Positions 17,201 through 26,340 of a stretch of DNA of 64,000 nucleotides are shown here, piece after piece. A program made the translations under genes and the position numbers. The DNA is taken from NCBI RefSeq assembly GCF_001668625.1, contig NZ_LZLJ01000060.1, positions 62,001-126,000 on the forward strand, in the 5' to 3' direction. Numbering within the stretch: position 1 is the first letter of the stretch; every line of letters starts with the position of its first letter. Origin of the DNA: Mycobacterium sp. 1274756.6. GTDB taxonomy: Bacteria > Actinomycetota > Actinomycetes > Mycobacteriales > Mycobacteriaceae. The notes under the pieces were generated by a model, which was given only the letters and a program-made list of their open reading frames with translations, did not search any database and was not told the DNA's origin.

Positions 17201-20200
17201 ATGACCTCCCCGGAGTCCCCGTTCTTTGACGTCCCGCGCGCCGAGTGGATCGCCTCCAACCGCTCAGCATTCGCCGTGTGGGACGCCTTTCCCGTCAACC
17301 CGGGCCACGCATTGGTCGTTTCACGCCGCCAGATCAGCGACTGGTGGGCGGCGACACTCGAAGAGCGCACCGACCTGATAAGCCTGGTCGACGAGGTGCG
17401 CGATCGCATTGCCGCACACCACCATCCGGATGGCTTCAACGTGGGATTCAATGCCGGAAGCGCCGCCGGCCAAACTGTCGATCATCTGCACATCCACGTT
17501 ATCCCCCGCTACCTTGGCGACGTCGCCGATCCACGCGGCGGTGTGCGACATGTGATCCCCTCCCGCGGCAATTACCTGACCACGCCCACTGACACAGAGC
17601 AGAACCCGGCTCTGACATCGAGAACTCCACTGCTAGTTGATGGACAGGCGCGGGTGCTATTACCCGAGTTGGTGCGACACCTCGGCGACATCGACTACGA
17701 CCGCGTTGACATCGTCGTCAGCTTCATCAAGATGTCGGGGCTGAATCTGCTGATCGGACGACTCCAGGACGCCCTGGACCGCGGCGTCCACGTGCGCATA
17801 CTCACCACCGACTACCTGCACCTGACCGAACTGGCAGCACTTGCTCGGCTACACGACTTGACCGAAGACCACCCGGGCCGATTGAGTGTCCGCGTCTTTC
17901 ACGATCCCGACACCAGCTTCCATCCCAAGGCGTATCAGTTCTACTCATCGCACGGCCGCGCCAAGGCCGCATTCGTGGGCAGCAGCAACCTGAGCAAAGC
18001 GGGCCTGGACGGCGGCATCGAATGGAATCTGCTCGTGGATGCCACAGATGAGTTGAAGCAGCGATTCCAGACGTTGTGGTGCGACCGGCGCAGCTTGACG
18101 CTGACCGACAAATTGATCGCCGCGTACCAACCGGCTCCCCCGTATGTTCCCGAGGTCGTCGAAATCATCGACCATCCCGAAGAGCTGCCGGAGCCTCGCC
18201 CAATCCAAGCCGAAGCACTCAAAGCGTTAACCCAGACCCGCGCCGAAGGTTTCGGGGCAGGGATGGTCACGATGGCAACCGGCTTGGGCAAGACCTGGCT
18301 GGCCGCCTTCGACGTCGCCCGTACCGAGGTGGGGCGGGCGCTGTTCGTCGCGCACCGTGAAGAGATCCTCAAGCAGAGCCGCGACGTATTCCGCCGGGTG
18401 ATCCCGGACGCCTCGCTGGGCCTGTACTACGGCGGCGAAAAGCAGCCCGGTGCCGACATCGTGTTCGCCTCGGTGCAAACCCTCTCACGCAGCCTGGATG
18501 CCTTTCCAGCAGACGCCTTCGACTACGTCGTGGTCGACGAGTTTCATCACGCCGCGGCCGCGACCTACCGTCGCGTGCTCAACCACTTCACGCCGGATTT
18601 CTTGCTGGGGTTGACCGCAACGCCGGATCGGCTGGATGGCGCCGACCTGCTCGCCTTATGCGCTGACAACCTGGTGTTCGAATGTGACCTGGTCGAGGGC
18701 ATACGGCGTCGCGAGCTAGTGCCGTTTCACTACTGGGGCGTGCCGGACCCGGTCGACTTCGAACCGATCCCCTGGCGCAACGGCAAGTTCGATCCGGCAG
18801 CGCTGGAAGCGGCCGTGGAGACCCAAGAGCGCGCGCAGTCGGCTTTCGACGAGTGGCAGTCGCGGCGGAGCACCCGCACGTTAGCGTTCTGCGTGTCCAA
18901 GCATCACGCGGACTTCATGAGCGAGTTCTTCGCCGCGCGCGGGGTTCGCTGCGCGTCGGTGCACAGCGGCGGCACGAGTGCACCGCGGCATGCGTCGATC
19001 GACGCGCTGCGGGAAGGAGAGCTTGAGGTTATCTTCGCCGTCGACCTGTTCAACGAGGGCCTCGACGTGCCGGATATCGATACCGTGCTGATGCTGCGAC
19101 CCACCGAGTCGCCGGTGGTATTCCTGCAGCAGCTGGGCCGCGGCCTGCGGATCCTGGACGGCAAGGACGCGCTGACGGTGATCGACTTCATCGGCAACCA
19201 TCGATCATTCCTGCTGAAACCGCGCACGTTGTTGACCTTTGGCCGCCGCGAGGCGCCGACGACGCTCCAGGTGTTGCAGGCACTCGAGGCGGGCGAGTTC
19301 GACCTGCCCGATGGCTGCTCGGTCGACTATGACCTCACCGTGGTGGAGATGCTGCGTGCGCTGTCGCGTACCACCGCCGGTGATGCGGTCGAGGATTACT
19401 GTCGCTCCTATCTGGCGGAAGAAGGGTTGCGGCCGACCGCGGCGCAAGCGTTTCGGGCCGGCCACGATCCAGCGATCGTGACAGTGAAGCACGGCAGTTG
19501 GTTCGCCTTCCTGCGCGCCACCGGCCTGCTGGACGAGCGGGAAGCAGCCGCCGTCGATGCGCACGGCGACACGCTGCGTGGATTTCAGATCGAGAGCATC
19601 ACCAAGAGCTACAAGCTGGTGGCTATCCACGCGCTGTTACACGACGGTGCGCTTCGCACCGGAAGCGAGATTGCCCGCAACGCACACACCTCACGCGGGC
19701 TGCTGCTGGCCGATCCACGACTAGCCCGCGAAGTGCCCGCCACAGAGTTCCCCGACTTGGCCGGCGCGGCGGCCGACAAATGGACTCGGTACTGGCGCAA
19801 ATGGCCGATCGCGCACCTCGCGGGCACCGGGTCGGGCGCCGCCCGACCAAACGCGTTGTTCCGCCTGGAAGGCGAGTGGATCGTGCCAACATTCGTCATA
19901 GACGACGAGCTCGGCGAGGTTTTCGACGCCATGGTCGCAGAGCTCATCGAGTACCGGCTGGCCAGTTACCTGCTCAACAAAGAGATGTCGGTTACCCGCT
20001 CCTGGACCTGCCGGTTGGCCTACGCAAACGGCCGTCCCATCATTCGCCTGGACCGCCGCCAACATCCGGATTTGCCGTCGGGCCACGTCTCGATCATCGC
20101 GGACGGCGTCGCCTACAACGCCTCGTTCGCCAAGGGCGCGATCGCCCTGGCCGCCCGGGAAGGCGTCGCCGGAAACGCGCTGCCGGGGCTGCTGCGCGGC

Positions 20201-21202
20201 TGGTTTGGTCCTTCGGCGGGTCATCCGGGAACGTCGCACAGCGTTGAGCTCGACCAGGTCGACGGCGGGTTCGTGTTGCGCGCCGGAGCCGCGGATTCTG
20301 CCCGGCTTGGCGTTGACCACGTGCCGCTGTTCAGCGACTACACCGTGGCGTGCGGGCCCGATGTAGCGACATCGTGGAGTGATCACGCCGCCACCGAGAT
20401 CGCCATCAGGCGGCGGCAGGCCGATCAACAACTTGCACCGTCGCGTCACTTCGTGTGCTTCGCTCACGGGGATTCAATGGACGGCGGTGTGGATCCCATC
20501 CGGCACGGCGACCCGCTGCTGTTCGAGTGGATCACCGGCGGGTCAGCCCGTGACTACGTGGACCAACCGGTGCTGGTCGAAACGACCGGAAAAACAGGCG
20601 TCGCCGGCAGGCTCAAAATTCTGCGCCGGCAAGGCTCTGGCTATCTCTTGGAGTCGCCCAACCCCGCTGTGCCACCGATTGAGGGGCGCTCCGATATGCG
20701 ACCTGTTGCCCGGCTGGTGTCCAAGCTGGACCAGCATGACGTCAACCCGCTGGCGTCGCAGGTCGGCGAGCAGTTCAAGAGGGGCGACGTTCCGGCGCTC
20801 TACGGTGACGTCTTCAACCCCGGTAACTGGCAGTCCGGGCATGTGTCGCTGCCACAGCATGCGATTCTCTTCGTCACGTTGGTGAAGCGTGCCGAGCGCA
20901 CCCAGTACGTCGAACACTTCGAGGCTCCCGACATTTTCGTGTGGAGTTCGCAATCGTCCACAAAGCCGGAGGGCAAGAAGGGCCGGGAGATTCTCTACGC
21001 GCTGCAGACCGGCAAGTCGATCGAGTTGTGGATGCGCCGCAAATCCACCGACGGCGCGTTCACCTACCTAGGTCGGGTGGTGCCGCAAAGCCACGAGGGG
21101 TCACAGCCGATGCTGGTGACGTTCCGGCTGCTGACGCCGCTATCCGGTGAGTTGCAATCGCGGCTGGGGGTTCAGCTGCCGCCCGACGGGGCGACGGAAT
21201 GA
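17201..21202 (+). CDS. HIT-PLD-SF2 helicase-S24-like-DUF3427 multidomain protein
   Basis: This is a 1333-residue protein with a rare domain series. A HIT-type domain covers residues 1-115, with the triad HLHIH at 95-99. A phospholipase D-type nuclease domain follows, with HPKAYQF at 241-247 and GSSNLSKAG at 260-268 (HxK and N). Then comes a superfamily 2 helicase (Walker A ATGLGKTW at 359-366, DEFHH at 446-450, QQLGRGLRI). An S24/LexA-like segment (CFAHGDSMDGG) has the catalytic-type Ser near residue 1090, and a C-terminal DUF3427 block begins around 1180. ATG 17201 is used; GTG 17198 is also possible. It leads the operon that continues into BREX-2, 34 bp before the GIY-YIG gene. Likely a nuclease-helicase acting on foreign DNA. 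Confidence 0.85.
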   Translation: MTSPESPFFDVPRAEWIASNRSAFAVWDAFPVNPGHALVVSRRQISDWWAATLEERTDLISLVDEVRDRIAAHHHPDGFNVGFNAGSAAGQTVDHLHIHVIPRYLGDVADPRGGVRHVIPSRGNYLTTPTDTEQNPALTSRTPLLVDGQARVLLPELVRHLGDIDYDRVDIVVSFIKMSGLNLLIGRLQDALDRGVHVRILTTDYLHLTELAALARLHDLTEDHPGRLSVRVFHDPDTSFHPKAYQFYSSHGRAKAAFVGSSNLSKAGLDGGIEWNLLVDATDELKQRFQTLWCDRRSLTLTDKLIAAYQPAPPYVPEVVEIIDHPEELPEPRPIQAEALKALTQTRAEGFGAGMVTMATGLGKTWLAAFDVARTEVGRALFVAHREEILKQSRDVFRRVIPDASLGLYYGGEKQPGADIVFASVQTLSRSLDAFPADAFDYVVVDEFHHAAAATYRRVLNHFTPDFLLGLTATPDRLDGADLLALCADNLVFECDLVEGIRRRELVPFHYWGVPDPVDFEPIPWRNGKFDPAALEAAVETQERAQSAFDEWQSRRSTRTLAFCVSKHHADFMSEFFAARGVRCASVHSGGTSAPRHASIDALREGELEVIFAVDLFNEGLDVPDIDTVLMLRPTESPVVFLQQLGRGLRILDGKDALTVIDFIGNHRSFLLKPRTLLTFGRREAPTTLQVLQALEAGEFDLPDGCSVDYDLTVVEMLRALSRTTAGDAVEDYCRSYLAEEGLRPTAAQAFRAGHDPAIVTVKHGSWFAFLRATGLLDEREAAAVDAHGDTLRGFQIESITKSYKLVAIHALLHDGALRTGSEIARNAHTSRGLLLADPRLAREVPATEFPDLAGAAADKWTRYWRKWPIAHLAGTGSGAARPNALFRLEGEWIVPTFVIDDELGEVFDAMVAELIEYRLASYLLNKEMSVTRSWTCRLAYANGRPIIRLDRRQHPDLPSGHVSIIADGVAYNASFAKGAIALAAREGVAGNALPGLLRGWFGPSAGHPGTSHSVELDQVDGGFVLRAGAADSARLGVDHVPLFSDYTVACGPDVATSWSDHAATEIAIRRRQADQQLAPSRHFVCFAHGDSMDGGVDPIRHGDPLLFEWITGGSARDYVDQPVLVETTGKTGVAGRLKILRRQGSGYLLESPNPAVPPIEGRSDMRPVARLVSKLDQHDVNPLASQVGEQFKRGDVPALYGDVFNPGNWQSGHVSLPQHAILFVTLVKRAERTQYVEHFEAPDIFVWSSQSSTKPEGKKGREILYALQTGKSIELWMRRKSTDGAFTYLGRVVPQSHEGSQPMLVTFRLLTPLSGELQSRLGVQLPPDGATE

Positions 21203-21236
21203 CGCGGCAGGCTGCGTGCGTGATGGGGAGGACGTC

Positions 21237-21875
21237 ATGGACCGCGACGAGCTGATTGATCGCTACCTCGCCGCGGCGCCGCACTCACGCAGCGAGGTTC
21301 TCATCCGACCCAGCCCGATTCCAGCGCAACCCGGCGTCTACGGGTGGTGGATTCGCCGGCTACCGGCCGCCATCGACGTCTCCCGCTGCGAACGTCATGG
21401 TGATCTGACGTTGCTCTACGCCGGCATCAGCCCCAGCCGGCCGCCTGCGAACGGAAAGCCAGCCAGCCGGCAGAACATACGGAAGCGGATTACGCAGCAC
21501 TTCCGCGGGAATGCGAAAAGCTCGACCCTGCGCAAGACACTGGGTTGCCTGCTGGCCGACGAGCTCGGCATCGAGCTACGCCGCGTCGGATCGGGAACGC
21601 GACGCACCTTCGGCACCGGCGAGGCCGCACTCAGCCAATGGATGGCCGACAATGCGCTGGTCTCCTGGATCACGGTGGCGGAGCCGTGGGTGTTGGAGCG
21701 GGAGCTGTTTCACGCGTTGGACCTGCCGTTGAATCTTCAGGGCAACGGCCATAACCCGTTTCACGAAGTGCTTACCGGCATACGCGCCGCTGCCGAAGAG
21801 AGTGCGCGGGCGTTGCCGGTGGTTGACACCCCAGCCCGAGTCAGACACCGCTCAACCCGTGCCCGGATTGAGTAA
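21237..21875 (+). CDS. GIY-YIG superfamily protein
   Basis: This is a 212-residue protein whose N-terminal half fits the GIY-YIG nuclease fold: GVYGWWIRR at 33-41 (GIY position), LLYAGISPSRP around 59-69 (YIG position), IRKRITQHFRG with the conserved Arg near 82-90, and a later WVLERELFHALDLP helix with Glu plus an Asn-rich LQGNGHNPFHEVL segment. The start at ATG 21237 is set by GGGGAGGA eight bases upstream; the frame is open further up but without a site. It lies 34 bp after the HIT-PLD helicase and 39 bp before pglW, on the same strand, so all three are probably one transcript. GIY-YIG enzymes cut DNA once per strand. Confidence 0.8.
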   Translation: MDRDELIDRYLAAAPHSRSEVLIRPSPIPAQPGVYGWWIRRLPAAIDVSRCERHGDLTLLYAGISPSRPPANGKPASRQNIRKRITQHFRGNAKSSTLRKTLGCLLADELGIELRRVGSGTRRTFGTGEAALSQWMADNALVSWITVAEPWVLERELFHALDLPLNLQGNGHNPFHEVLTGIRAAAEESARALPVVDTPARVRHRSTRARIE

Positions 21876-21914
21876 GTTGGACTCCAACCCACCGCGAGAC
21901 AAGGAGCATCCCCG

Positions 21915-24900
21915 GTGAAGGACGGCCGCTGGGTCACGATCGCCGACTCGCAGTTCGATCATGAAAAGGCGGGTCTAGAAGCCGTCAAGCAGATTCTGCC
22001 CGATGCTCCCCCGTTCCGCGCCTGGGCCAACTTCGAGTTCCGCGACAACCGCGGCCGCTGGCACGAGGTAGACCTGCTGGTGTTAGCCCGCGACACGCTG
22101 TACCTGATCGAGCTCAAGTACTACAGCGGCATCCTGCGCGGCAACGACCACGTCTGGCAGCGCGCCGGCCACCGCGCCGAGGACTCCCCGCTGCTGCTGG
22201 CACGCCGCAAAGCCCAATACTTCGCCTCGCTGCTCAAGGATGCGATGTACCAAGTCGGCGGCGTCGAGGCCAGACGGCGTGTGCCCTTCGTGCAGGAATT
22301 AGTCTTACTGCACCACCCGCACTTCAAATGTGAACTGTCGCCGACATCCGCGATCAACCTTTACGGCCTCGACGGCCACCGCAAAGCCACCAACCTGCCC
22401 GGAATCTCCGAGCGCCTCCTCGCGCCCGCCCACCATGAGCCCATCACCGAGCACAACAGCCAACTCATCGCCGGGCTGATGCGCAAGATCGGCCTGGCTC
22501 CCCGCCGCCAGCGCGAAATCGGCTCTTGGATTATCGACGAAGAACCCCTGTCCGACGGCGACGGCTGGCAAGACTGGCCGGCGTTTCACCACGCCAGCTC
22601 CATACCGGCACGCATCCGCTTCTACACCCTGTCGCCGGGCGCGCCCTCATCAGAGCAGCACGCCCGCACCCAAGCCGTCACCCACGAGTTTCAGCTCCTC
22701 AACCGGCTGCGCTACGACGGACTGCAAACCCCCATCGACCTGGTCCACGACGCCGAACTCGGCATCGGCCTGGTGTTCCCGCAACCCAAGGGCGACACCC
22801 CACTAGATTTATGGCTCACCGACCACAAGGACAACCTCACCCTGAAAGATCAACTCGACTTGGTCCAGGGCATCGCGGAGGTGCTGCACTACGCCCACCG
22901 ACACCGCGTGGTGCACCGCAGCCTCAACCCGCGCGCCATCGCCATCCGCGAACGTGGCAACAACCTGGAACCCCAGGTCACCGACTGGGATAGCGCCGGG
23001 GTGCTACCCGCCAACCCCGACACCGCGGTCAGTCGCCTCTCGGCGGGGTCGCTGACACTGATGGCGGCCTCCCCCAGCGAAACCGCCCGGCTGTATGCCG
23101 CCCCGGAAGGCCAGCACCCCACCGATCCGGCCCGCATCGACGTTTTCGGGCTGGGTGCGCTGGCGTTCTACATCCTCACCGGCGGCAAAGCACCGGCCAC
23201 CGAACCCGGCGAGTTGTTCGACCGGCTGCGCCGCGACCGCGGCCTGGATTTGGCTGCCGAGCTTCCGCAGGTGCGGAGCTGCCTGCGCCAACTGGTCCTC
23301 GACGCCACCGACCCCCGCCCGGATGAGCGCATCGGCGACATCGGCGAATTCCTCGACCGGCTGGCCGAAGCCCGCGACGACGTGCTGGGCAAAGCCACCG
23401 AAACCGACCCGCTGGAAGCCGGTCCCGGCGCGGAGCTGGCTGGCGGGCACTTCACCTACCAACGCCGGCTGGGTGCCGGTTCCACCGCGGTGGGCATCCT
23501 GGTCACCGATCACCAGGTCGGCGACGCGCAGCGGGTGCTCAAAGTGGCCAAGGACGGCGCGGCTGCCGAACGGCTCAACGCCGAAGCCGACATCCTGGGC
23601 CGGTTCGAAGCCGAAGAACGCATCGTCACCCTGCACGGAGTCGTCGACGTCGGAGGACGCACCGCGCTGCTGCTGCAGTACGCCGGGCGCGCCACGCTGG
23701 CCGAGGAACTCAACGCCCGCGGCCGGCTCTCGGTTGATGTACTGCAACGTTGGGGCACCGACCTCCTGGACGCCGTGTGCGCGTTGGAACGCAGCGGCGT
23801 GACTCATCGCGACATCAAACCCTCCAACCTCGGTGTGTACCAGCCGAATACCCGGGTGGATTCGCACCTGTTGATGTTTGACTTCTCGATGGCCGGGGTC
23901 GATCCCGGCGACATCCAAGCAGGCACACCGCCATACCTCGACCCGTTCCTGGGCACCGGTACCCGACGCCGCTACGACACCGCCGCCGAGCGCTACAGCG
24001 CCGCAGTGGTGCTCTTTGAGATGGCAACCGGGACCGTGCCCCAGTACGGTCCAGACCGTAACGCCAACCCGGCCACGGTTGACGACGACGTCACCGTCGA
24101 TCAGTCGAGCTTCGAACCCGCGGTGGCCCAAAGCCTTGCCGACTTCTTCACCGCGGCGCTGTCGCGAGACGTGGCTAACCGCCCCGACACCGCCGAAGAG
24201 ATGCTGCGTGCCTGGACGCGGGTGTTCGATGAGCTCGACAGGCCCGCCACCGAAACCACCGTGCAGGCAAGCGCCGCCGCCGCCGCCGAGGCTGCCGATG
24301 CCAGCACCCCCCTGGCCGCTGCCGGCTTGAGCCTGCGCGCAGTGTCGGCGTTGGAGTCCGCACAGGTGGCAACGGTCGGTGAGTTGCTGGCGCTGGACTC
24401 CACCCCGCTTAACCGGCTCGTGGCCCGGGAAGCCAAAGACACCCGAGCCGAGATCAAGGCCCGGTATCGGGCCTGGTCGAAGCGGCTCGGCAAGCAACGA
24501 CCTGCGGCGGCGGCCGGACAGTTCATCAATCTCGATGATGCGGTGGCCCAACTGGTGGCGGCGGTGTCGACGCAACGCGGGTCGGCCACCCGCCGGCAGG
24601 CCGCTGAGCTGCTGTTGGGCATCACGCCCGGCCTGGATGCGTTCGCCAGCAGCACCGAGCTCGCCGAAAAACTCGGCAAAGCCCCGCAGCGCGGCACCCA
24701 GTTGATCAAGGAACTGCAGGATGACTGGTCGCAGCAGCCCGCCACCCGTGAGCTGCTCGACGCTATCGCCGAGGCCGCCCAGCGGGTGATCACTGATTTC
24801 GGTGGGGTGGCCGCGGTAGCGACACTGACCGATGAGATTCGCTCCCGGCTGGCCGAGCCCACCGCCACAACACTGAGCAGCAGCACGCACCAACGCGCCG

Positions 24901-26162
24901 AGCGAGCCGCCGGCGGGTTGTTGCGGGTCGGCCTGGACCGACTGACTGAGCACGAGATGCTGGAGGGCACCAAACGGCTGGTGCGCCGACGCCACGGCCG
25001 CCGCCTTGCCCTGCTGGCCACCGACGAGCTGCTACTCGCTGCCGCCGAATCAGCAGCCAAACGCGCCGACGAACTGGTATCGGCCGACCCCGAGGCGGTG
25101 ATTCCAGCATCAACCGCGACACGCGAACTCGCCAGAGCATTCACCGCCGGGTATCGCGCCGTCAGCAGCACCGCGGCTAACGACAGCGCGGTAGCACTGC
25201 CAGCCGATTCCCGCCTGGTGCGCCTCGGTGCGGCAACAGCCAAACACGCCGGTGTATCCGGGCGCGGCGAGTTGCACAATCTTGAAATGTCCCCGACGAC
25301 AGCGGTCGCGGTGGCGCTGCGTGGGCTGTCGCAGACCGAAACCCTGTCGCCGTCGCAGATTCGTGCGCGGGTGGCCGCACGCTTCCCGCAACTGGACAAG
25401 ACGCCGACGCGCCCACAACTCGATGCGCTGCTGGAACGCACTGGCTTGCAGTTGACGTGGGACGACGCGGCTCAGGCCTACCGGTTTCGCCAGCAGCAGC
25501 CGGCCAGCGCCACCACCATGCACACCCGCCAACCCACCGCGGTGCCCCGTCCGCCAGCTACCGAGGTCGCATCTGCTGCGGCGCAGCGATCCCATCTGGT
25601 TGCTGCGCTGCGTCGCTCGGTCGATGAATGCGGCTTTCTGGTCATCGGTGTGCCGATCCCGCCGGACCGGCCCGGCGAGCATGAGCGGGTGGCTCATGAG
25701 TTGGCCGATGGCTACGACGGGCAGCTCATCGACGTCACCACTGAGTTGATCACCGCGATGCGCCAGTTGGCGGCCGAGCAGGGCGTGTCCTGGGATTTGG
25801 TACGCAGCGCCGACGCCGCCCAGCCGGGCAGCCGCGATGCCCGCGGACTACACGCAGTGATCGAGCGAGTGGTGCCGAAACTCTCGGCGCGACTGCTCGA
25901 GACGGTGTTCGACGGCCAACGCAGCGAGCGGCCGCTGATCTTGACCGAGGTGTCGCCACTAGCGCGCTACAACCATCTCGATGTGCTGGCCAAGCTCAGC
26001 GACCTGGCGGCGCCACGACGACGGCCGGTGTGGGTCGTGCTGCCGCAGTTGCGCGGCCAGACCGGGGCGCTGGTAGACCGCAAGCCGATTCAGTTGAGTT
26101 CGCCGAGTGGGCAGTTCGTGAGGTGGACGGTGAGTGCTGAGGCCGCGGCAGTCGAACACTGA
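21915..26162 (+). CDS. pglW: PglW, BREX type 2 NERD and Ser/Thr kinase protein
   Basis: This is a 1415-residue protein with GTG start 21915 and an AAGGAG site. Residues ~15-130 form a NERD domain (FEFRDNRGRWHEVDLLVL, then YLIELKYYSG). Residues ~250-490 are a kinase-like domain in which the catalytic loop reads HRSLNPRAIAI near 333, so the Asp is replaced by Ser (pseudokinase). A second kinase domain at ~515-770 has HRDIKPSN at 631 and FDFSMAG at 655, and it keeps the catalytic Asp. The C-terminal ~600 residues are helical without a known motif. PglW is the regulatory kinase of the phage growth limitation (BREX-2) system. In this genome the next BREX gene, pglX, is 5.35 kb away because of inserted DNA. 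Confidence 0.93.
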   Translation: MKDGRWVTIADSQFDHEKAGLEAVKQILPDAPPFRAWANFEFRDNRGRWHEVDLLVLARDTLYLIELKYYSGILRGNDHVWQRAGHRAEDSPLLLARRKAQYFASLLKDAMYQVGGVEARRRVPFVQELVLLHHPHFKCELSPTSAINLYGLDGHRKATNLPGISERLLAPAHHEPITEHNSQLIAGLMRKIGLAPRRQREIGSWIIDEEPLSDGDGWQDWPAFHHASSIPARIRFYTLSPGAPSSEQHARTQAVTHEFQLLNRLRYDGLQTPIDLVHDAELGIGLVFPQPKGDTPLDLWLTDHKDNLTLKDQLDLVQGIAEVLHYAHRHRVVHRSLNPRAIAIRERGNNLEPQVTDWDSAGVLPANPDTAVSRLSAGSLTLMAASPSETARLYAAPEGQHPTDPARIDVFGLGALAFYILTGGKAPATEPGELFDRLRRDRGLDLAAELPQVRSCLRQLVLDATDPRPDERIGDIGEFLDRLAEARDDVLGKATETDPLEAGPGAELAGGHFTYQRRLGAGSTAVGILVTDHQVGDAQRVLKVAKDGAAAERLNAEADILGRFEAEERIVTLHGVVDVGGRTALLLQYAGRATLAEELNARGRLSVDVLQRWGTDLLDAVCALERSGVTHRDIKPSNLGVYQPNTRVDSHLLMFDFSMAGVDPGDIQAGTPPYLDPFLGTGTRRRYDTAAERYSAAVVLFEMATGTVPQYGPDRNANPATVDDDVTVDQSSFEPAVAQSLADFFTAALSRDVANRPDTAEEMLRAWTRVFDELDRPATETTVQASAAAAAEAADASTPLAAAGLSLRAVSALESAQVATVGELLALDSTPLNRLVAREAKDTRAEIKARYRAWSKRLGKQRPAAAAGQFINLDDAVAQLVAAVSTQRGSATRRQAAELLLGITPGLDAFASSTELAEKLGKAPQRGTQLIKELQDDWSQQPATRELLDAIAEAAQRVITDFGGVAAVATLTDEIRSRLAEPTATTLSSSTHQRAERAAGGLLRVGLDRLTEHEMLEGTKRLVRRRHGRRLALLATDELLLAAAESAAKRADELVSADPEAVIPASTATRELARAFTAGYRAVSSTAANDSAVALPADSRLVRLGAATAKHAGVSGRGELHNLEMSPTTAVAVALRGLSQTETLSPSQIRARVAARFPQLDKTPTRPQLDALLERTGLQLTWDDAAQAYRFRQQQPASATTMHTRQPTAVPRPPATEVASAAAQRSHLVAALRRSVDECGFLVIGVPIPPDRPGEHERVAHELADGYDGQLIDVTTELITAMRQLAAEQGVSWDLVRSADAAQPGSRDARGLHAVIERVVPKLSARLLETVFDGQRSERPLILTEVSPLARYNHLDVLAKLSDLAAPRRRPVWVVLPQLRGQTGALVDRKPIQLSSPSGQFVRWTVSAEAAAVEH

Positions 26163-26322
26163 TGATCCAGCCACGACCCACCTGGTCACCCGATCGTGCG
26201 GCAACGCATGGATTCGGGTCGCGAGTTTCTAGTCCAGAGTCCCTAGCCTCACGCCGCTGTAGGATTCTGATCGCAGCAACACGAAGTGCCGAATGTTCTA
26301 ATTTACATCGACACTTAGTTCA
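26163..26322. other. Compositional boundary between pglW and the AT-rich insert
   Basis: Just after the pglW stop the DNA is still GC-rich (CCACGACCCACCTGGTCACC). It turns AT-rich from about 26200 to the start of the ATPase gene (TTCTAATTTACATCGACAC). The left end of the inserted block must lie within these 160 bp. No repeat marking it was found. Confidence 0.5.
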
Positions 26323-26340
26323 ATGAACATAAGGGAACCG

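Noticed and set aside
23004-24995. 663-residue open frame on the minus strand
   Set aside because: Lies opposite pglW; Gly/Gln-rich shadow with no domain.
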